A program made the translations under genes and the position numbers. Below are positions 61,007 through 64,000 of a stretch of DNA of 64,000 nucleotides, piece after piece. Where the stretch lies: assembly GCF_900112365.1 (NCBI RefSeq), contig NZ_FOLQ01000019.1, forward strand, positions 1 through 64,000, in the 5' to 3' direction. This stretch comes from Spirosoma endophyticum (GTDB taxonomy: Bacteria > Bacteroidota > Bacteroidia > Cytophagales > Spirosomataceae). The notes below the pieces were generated by a model, which saw only the letters and a program-made list of their open reading frames with translations, did no database searches and was not told where the DNA came from. Position 1 is the first letter of the stretch; each line of letters starts with the position of its first letter.

Positions 61007-62143
61007 ATGCCTTACAAGACAGTTTACATTAACCCAAGTATTCTGAATCGCCCGCGCGCTTCGGTCTTGGTCATTTACACCGGTGGTACCTTAGGTATGG
61101 TTTATGACCAGAAAGCCAATCAGCTTATTCCCTTCGATTTCGAGCGCGTACTGGATCGTCTGCCCGAATTGCACCGCCTGGATTTTGAGATTACCATGCT
61201 CACGTTGCCCGAAATCATTGATTCGTCGAACATGAAACCAGCCATCTGGGTCGAGTTGGCACAAATCATTCAACAGAATTACGAGCAATATGACAGCTTT
61301 GTCATTCTACACGGTACTGATACGATGGCGTATACGGCGTCGGCACTTAGTTTTATGCTGGTTGGCCTGAATAAACCGGTTATTCTGACGGGCGCGCAAT
61401 TACCCATTGGTGTAGCACGTAGCGACGCCCGCGAAAATTTTATTACCGCGCTTGAAATTGCGGCCGCCGTGGATTCGGCCGCCGTGGACGCTGCCGCTGT
61501 GGATTCGGCTGCTACTGGAGACCAGAAAAAAGGTCGCCCGATTGTTCCGGAGGTTTGCGTTTATTTCAATTCATTTTTGCTGAGAGGCAACCGTTCTACC
61601 AAGCACGAGAGCGTTCAATTCAACGCGTTTACGTCGGAAAACTACCCGCATCTGGCCACCGCTGGCGTCAGTATCGACTACAACCGACCATTCATTCGTC
61701 CGTATCAACCAGCTCAGCCCCTGGCACTACGTACTACTCTGGATACGAACGTAACGATTCTAAAACTCTTTCCAGGCATCACGCAGCCAGTGGTTGAATC
61801 CATTGTTAACCTAAAAAACCTGCGGGGCCTGGTACTCGAAACGTTTGGGGCGGGTAATGCGCCTACCGATAGCTGGTTTCTAGACACAATCAAGGAGGCT
61901 ATTGATCGTGGGGTAATGATCTTTAATGTATCCCAGTGTGAGGGCGGTCGCGTTACGCAGGGCCAATATCAGACCAGCAAAGAACTTCAGCAAATCGGTG
62001 TAGTAAGTGGAGCCGACATTACAACAGAAGCGGCCATTACCAAACTCATGGTGTTTCTGGGTGGCGAAAGCAACCCATCAAGATTGCGAGCACTGCTAGC
62101 CCACTCGCAAAGTGGTGAAATGAACGATCAGGTAATGGTATAG
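61007..62143 (+). CDS. Type I L-asparaginase with Ala-rich tandem insert
   Basis: A 378-residue asparaginase: the active-site Thr in VIYTGGTLGMVYD, the second Thr and Asp in VILHGTDTMAYTAS, and Lys-containing TGAQLPIGVARSDARENF followed by the C-terminal domain (VLETFGAGNAPTDSWFL, FNVSQCEGGRV). It hydrolyses asparagine to aspartate and ammonia, probably in the cytoplasm as there is no signal peptide. Between residues 153 and 172 lies an Ala-Ala-Val-Asp-Ser tandem insert of four 15-base units (61463-61522) that is not typical of the family. Confidence 0.9.
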   Translation: MPYKTVYINPSILNRPRASVLVIYTGGTLGMVYDQKANQLIPFDFERVLDRLPELHRLDFEITMLTLPEIIDSSNMKPAIWVELAQIIQQNYEQYDSFVILHGTDTMAYTASALSFMLVGLNKPVILTGAQLPIGVARSDARENFITALEIAAAVDSAAVDAAAVDSAATGDQKKGRPIVPEVCVYFNSFLLRGNRSTKHESVQFNAFTSENYPHLATAGVSIDYNRPFIRPYQPAQPLALRTTLDTNVTILKLFPGITQPVVESIVNLKNLRGLVLETFGAGNAPTDSWFLDTIKEAIDRGVMIFNVSQCEGGRVTQGQYQTSKELQQIGVVSGADITTEAAITKLMVFLGGESNPSRLRALLAHSQSGEMNDQVMV

Positions 62144-62358
62144 GCTTTTCGTTTATCTCCTCAGTTCCAATAAGTTAGTAACAACTACATTTTTTCTTCC
62201 AACCTAGTCCTTGCTTTTCTAATTCTCTTCTTGTTATTTCGCGTTCCGGTTTGCGGTTACGCTCGTATTTTATTATAATCTACGAACAAAAGTTCTAAAA
62301 AAACGCGCAAATAGAAATAATTAACTGCCTGTTAATCAACCAAATGGGTAGTTTTACT

Positions 62359-62445
62359 AGAGAGGTGTCCGAGTGGTTGAAGGAGCACGCCTGGAAAGTG
62401 TGTATGCGGGAAACTGTATCGAGAGTTCGAATCTCTTCCTCTCTG
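62359..62445 (+). tRNA. tRNA-Ser (anticodon GGA)
   Basis: Acceptor AGAGAGG pairs with CCTCTCT; anticodon stem CACGC/GTGTG with loop CTGGAAA gives anticodon GGA. A long variable arm (TATGCGGGAAACTGTATC region) is typical of serine tRNAs, and the T-arm is GAGAGTTCGAATCTCTT. Discriminator G; CCA not encoded. Confidence 0.93.
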
Positions 62446-62478
62446 CACCGCTCATAAGCGGACGTACGACCAACAAAT

Positions 62479-62565
62479 AGAGAGCTGCCAGAGTGGTCGA
62501 ATGGGTCTGATTCGAAATCAGAAGTACTCGCAAGGGTACCGGGGGTTCGAATCCCTCGCTCTCTG
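62479..62565 (+). tRNA. tRNA-Ser (anticodon CGA)
   Basis: Acceptor AGAGAGC pairs with GCTCTCT; anticodon stem TCTGA/TCAGA with loop TTCGAAA gives anticodon CGA. A long variable arm (GTACTCGCAAGGGTAC) and T-arm GGGGGTTCGAATCCCTC follow. Discriminator G. It lies 33 bases after the first tRNA-Ser, so the two are likely one transcript. Confidence 0.93.
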
Positions 62566-62659
62566 CTTAAATGATGCGTAACCAACTTATTTAAAGCTGG
62601 TTACGCATTTTTATTTGGCCTTATAGTAAACAGTACCCTCCACTTCACTGTTTACTGCT

Positions 62660-62680
62660 GACCATTGACTAACGACTATT
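62660..62680. repeat. Heptamer repeat upstream of pterin dehydratase gene
   Basis: GACCATT, GACTAAC and GACTATT follow with exact period seven and end four bases before the ATG at 62684. They are the reverse-complement type of the AGTCAAT units seen at gene ends. Confidence 0.65.
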
Positions 62681-62683
62681 TTT

Positions 62684-62920
62684 ATGTGGCAGGAACAGGA
62701 CAATCAACTTACCCGCGAGTTTACGTTTGCCAATTTTAGTGAGGCTTTTGCCTTCATGACCCGCGTGGCCCTCGCTGCCGAAAAGATGGATCATCATCCC
62801 TGGTGGTCGAATGTGTATAACCAAGTGACAATTAAACTGTCTACGCACGATGCCGGTAACGTAGTGACCGAAAAAGACCATAAACTGGCGGCTCAGATAG
62901 ATAAGTTGGTTAGTCAATAG
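62684..62920 (+). CDS. Pterin-4a-carbinolamine dehydratase
   Basis: A 78-residue protein with the family signature [18 protein letters not shown] and the closing motif [16 protein letters not shown]. The conserved HHPxW places the active-site His residues. The enzyme dehydrates 4a-hydroxytetrahydropterin during pterin recycling. It is shorter than the usual 95-105 residues because the N-terminus begins at [11 protein letters not shown]; this short form is common in Bacteroidota. The last Ser-Gln codons and stop form part of a heptamer repeat. Confidence 0.87.
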   Translation: MWQEQDNQLTREFTFANFSEAFAFMTRVALAAEKMDHHPWWSNVYNQVTIKLSTHDAGNVVTEKDHKLAAQIDKLVSQ

Positions 62921-62980
62921 TGCCAGTCATCAGTACGGAGAAGATGACTATTGACCAATGACTGACGACTATTGACTAGT
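62912..62980. repeat. Heptamer repeats forming a hairpin (five perfect-period units)
   Basis: The left part AGTCAATAGT...AGTCAT (62912-62930) includes the stop of the dehydratase gene. The right part (62946-62980) is five units with exact period seven: GACTATT, GACCAAT, GACTGAC, GACTATT, GACTAGT. The two sides pair over about 20 bases. The element fills the space before rsmI. Confidence 0.8.
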
Positions 62981-62988
62981 TTTGCGTC

Positions 62989-63720
62989 ATGAAATTGTAC
63001 CTCGTGCCGACGCCCATCGGTAATCTTGACGACATTACACTACGGGCCATTAAAATCCTGCAAAGCGTAGACGCGATTCTGGCCGAAGATACCCGCACGT
63101 CGGGCGTGTTGCTACGTCACCTTAACATCAGTAAGCCGCTGCACAGCTACCATATTTTCAACGAACATCAGACCGTACAGCGATTGGTGGCCCAGTTGAA
63201 AGAAGGGAAAACGCTGGCCTTGGTGTCAGACGCCGGAACGCCGGGAATCTCAGACCCTGGTTTTTTACTGGTACGCGAGTGTATCAAAAACAATATTCAG
63301 GTGGAGTGCCTGCCTGGCCCGACGGCCTTTGTGCCAGCCCTTGTCAATTCGGGCTTGCCCAATGATCGGTTTACGTTCGAGGGATTTCTGCCGCATAAAA
63401 AAGGGCGCCAGACCCGATTGGCTGAGCTGGCGGGGGAGGAGCGAACCATGGTTTTCTACGAATCGCCCCATCGATTACTCAAAACCCTTCAACAGTTTGC
63501 GGATACGTTCGGGGCTGAACGGCCTGCCAGCGTATCGCGTGAATTGACCAAACTGTTTGAAGAGAACCAACGGGGTCCGTTGTCGGAGCTTATTACGTAT
63601 TTTGCTCAAAAAACGATAAAGGGTGAACTTGTCGTTTGTGTACAGGGAAAAGAACCGAGCCGGGGAAAAGCTAAACGAGTGTATGACAACGACAGTGATG
63701 ACAATGAAGACGATGAGTAA
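62989..63720 (+). CDS. rsmI: 16S rRNA 2'-O-methyltransferase RsmI
   Basis: A 243-residue tetrapyrrole-methylase-fold enzyme that methylates the ribose of C1402 in 16S rRNA. Motifs: LVPTPIGNLDDITLRA, LAEDTRTSGVLL, LVSDAGTPGISDPG, CLPGPTAFVPALV and FYESPHRLLKTL. The C-terminal tail is acidic and low-complexity (YDNDSDDNEDDE). Length is slightly above normal because of this tail. The stop codon overlaps the start of the next gene within ATGAGTAA (63713-63720). Confidence 0.94.
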   Translation: MKLYLVPTPIGNLDDITLRAIKILQSVDAILAEDTRTSGVLLRHLNISKPLHSYHIFNEHQTVQRLVAQLKEGKTLALVSDAGTPGISDPGFLLVRECIKNNIQVECLPGPTAFVPALVNSGLPNDRFTFEGFLPHKKGRQTRLAELAGEERTMVFYESPHRLLKTLQQFADTFGAERPASVSRELTKLFEENQRGPLSELITYFAQKTIKGELVVCVQGKEPSRGKAKRVYDNDSDDNEDDE

Positions 63721-64000
63721 TTGGGTAGGGGCAAGGGGCAAGGAGCATGGGGCAAAGGGCAAAGGGTGTGGGGCATGGGGCAAAGGGTTATTTGTTTTAC
63801 TCTTTATTCTTCATTCTTCATTCTTCACTACTCATTCATCAGTCGCCCAAAGTATACCCGTTAGCCAAACGCTGTCGCCTGCTGCGCGGATGAGTCTGAT
63901 TACGTACGGCCCCGGTGATGATGACATTTCGTCGGTGTTTGGTCATACCGAAATACGGCTTGTTGATCCTGCCCTTGGCATTGATCGGGATTACAGCTAT
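63713..64000 (+). CDS. DUF4105 family protein, N-terminal part, with repeat-encoded signal peptide
   Basis: An open frame of 96 codons starts at ATG 63713, overlapping the rsmI stop by eight bases, and runs to the window edge. Residues 6-25 are basic and Gly-rich (GARGKEHGAKGKGCGAWGKG). Residues 26-46 are a hydrophobic signal segment (LFVLLFILHSSFFTTHSSVA). Both are encoded by heptamer repeats. From residue 60 the DUF4105 motif appears: MSLITYGPGDDDISSVFGHT, then EIRLVDPALGID. It is probably a periplasmic or outer-membrane enzyme-like protein; DUF4105 proteins are uncharacterised. A later start is possible but would lose part of the signal. Confidence 0.7.
   Translation, partial: MSNWVGARGKEHGAKGKGCGAWGKGLFVLLFILHSSFFTTHSSVAQSIPVSQTLSPAARMSLITYGPGDDDISSVFGHTEIRLVDPALGIDRDYSY
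63728..63837. repeat. Two heptamer repeat blocks, GGGGCAA and TTCATTC
   Basis: Nine units of GGGGCAA type (GGGGCAA, GGGGCAA, GGAGCAT, GGGGCAA, AGGGCAA and variants) fill 63728-63790. A second block of TTCATTC-type units fills 63803-63837. Both keep period seven and lie inside the open frame of the DUF4105 gene. Confidence 0.85.

Noticed and set aside
62144-62358. Possible gene between the asparaginase and tRNA-Ser genes
   Set aside because: Short, AT-rich and without an open frame of protein-like composition; most likely the tRNA promoter region.
1-64000. CRISPR array
   Set aside because: No regularly spaced identical repeats with unique spacers were seen; the tandem repeats found have period seven and no spacers.

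Overview
The window looks like a chromosome segment of a Bacteroidota bacterium of the Cytophagales, most like Spirosoma or a close relative. The reasons are a type IX secretion sorting tail (43.7-45.3 kb), a THUMP-like methyltransferase and DUF4105, DUF2147 and VF530 proteins, LytTR regulators paired with GHKL-type kinases, AraC and LOV-like fusion regulators, and start regions without strong Shine-Dalgarno sequences. The species call is an inference from protein families, not from a marker gene.

Region 1 (1-11 kb) is accessory and decayed. It opens with the N-terminal part of an IS630-type transposase, then an AraC/LOV-like PAS regulator. A gene graveyard follows (1.7-5.4 kb): several small reading frames are broken by in-frame TAG or TAA codons or by a frameshift. 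Next comes a minus-strand run of very small membrane proteins (6.07-7.18 kb), two of which belong to a 56-residue family with a third member at 45.6 kb. The run is followed by a frameshifted lipoprotein gene, a nuclease remnant and an orphan LytTR protein.

Region 2 (11-24 kb) holds a DUF2147 protein, a large membrane histidine kinase, a Cu/Zn superoxide dismutase-like lipoprotein, a single-domain response regulator, and a four-gene minus-strand operon. That operon encodes an M6 metallopeptidase, a degenerate ATP-grasp-like protein, an intact ATP-grasp ligase and a small protein. It is the best candidate here for an undescribed peptide-processing system. Secreted and membrane hypotheticals and a THUMP-like methyltransferase follow.

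Region 3 (24-34 kb) holds a SulP anion transporter, a GH30 glycosidase, a GH43/32-like protein, a Gfo/Idh/MocA oxidoreductase, a VOC protein, tRNA-Val, a UMF1-type transporter and an alpha/beta hydrolase. Region 4 (34-42 kb) is a surface-glycan cluster: two GT2 and three GT4 glycosyltransferases and an MsbA-like ABC exporter.

Region 5 (42-64 kb) is mostly housekeeping. It has a quinone-oxidoreductase-like enzyme, a Crp/Fnr regulator, a T9SS cargo protein, a thioredoxin-domain protein, YjbQ, pirin, an intradiol dioxygenase-like lipoprotein, a LytS/LytTR two-component pair and ruvC. A second glycan cluster (flippase-like protein, GT2, deacetylase, GT2) follows, then tatD, L-asparaginase, two tRNA-Ser genes, a pterin dehydratase, rsmI and the start of a DUF4105 gene.

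The intergenic DNA has unusual structure. Many gene ends carry long hairpins that include the stop codon. Several of these are built from degenerate heptamer tandem repeats. In one case (63.7 kb) such repeats encode the signal peptide of the next protein. The octamer ACGTAGCG/CGCTACGT is also strikingly frequent from 13.6 kb onward and absent before that.
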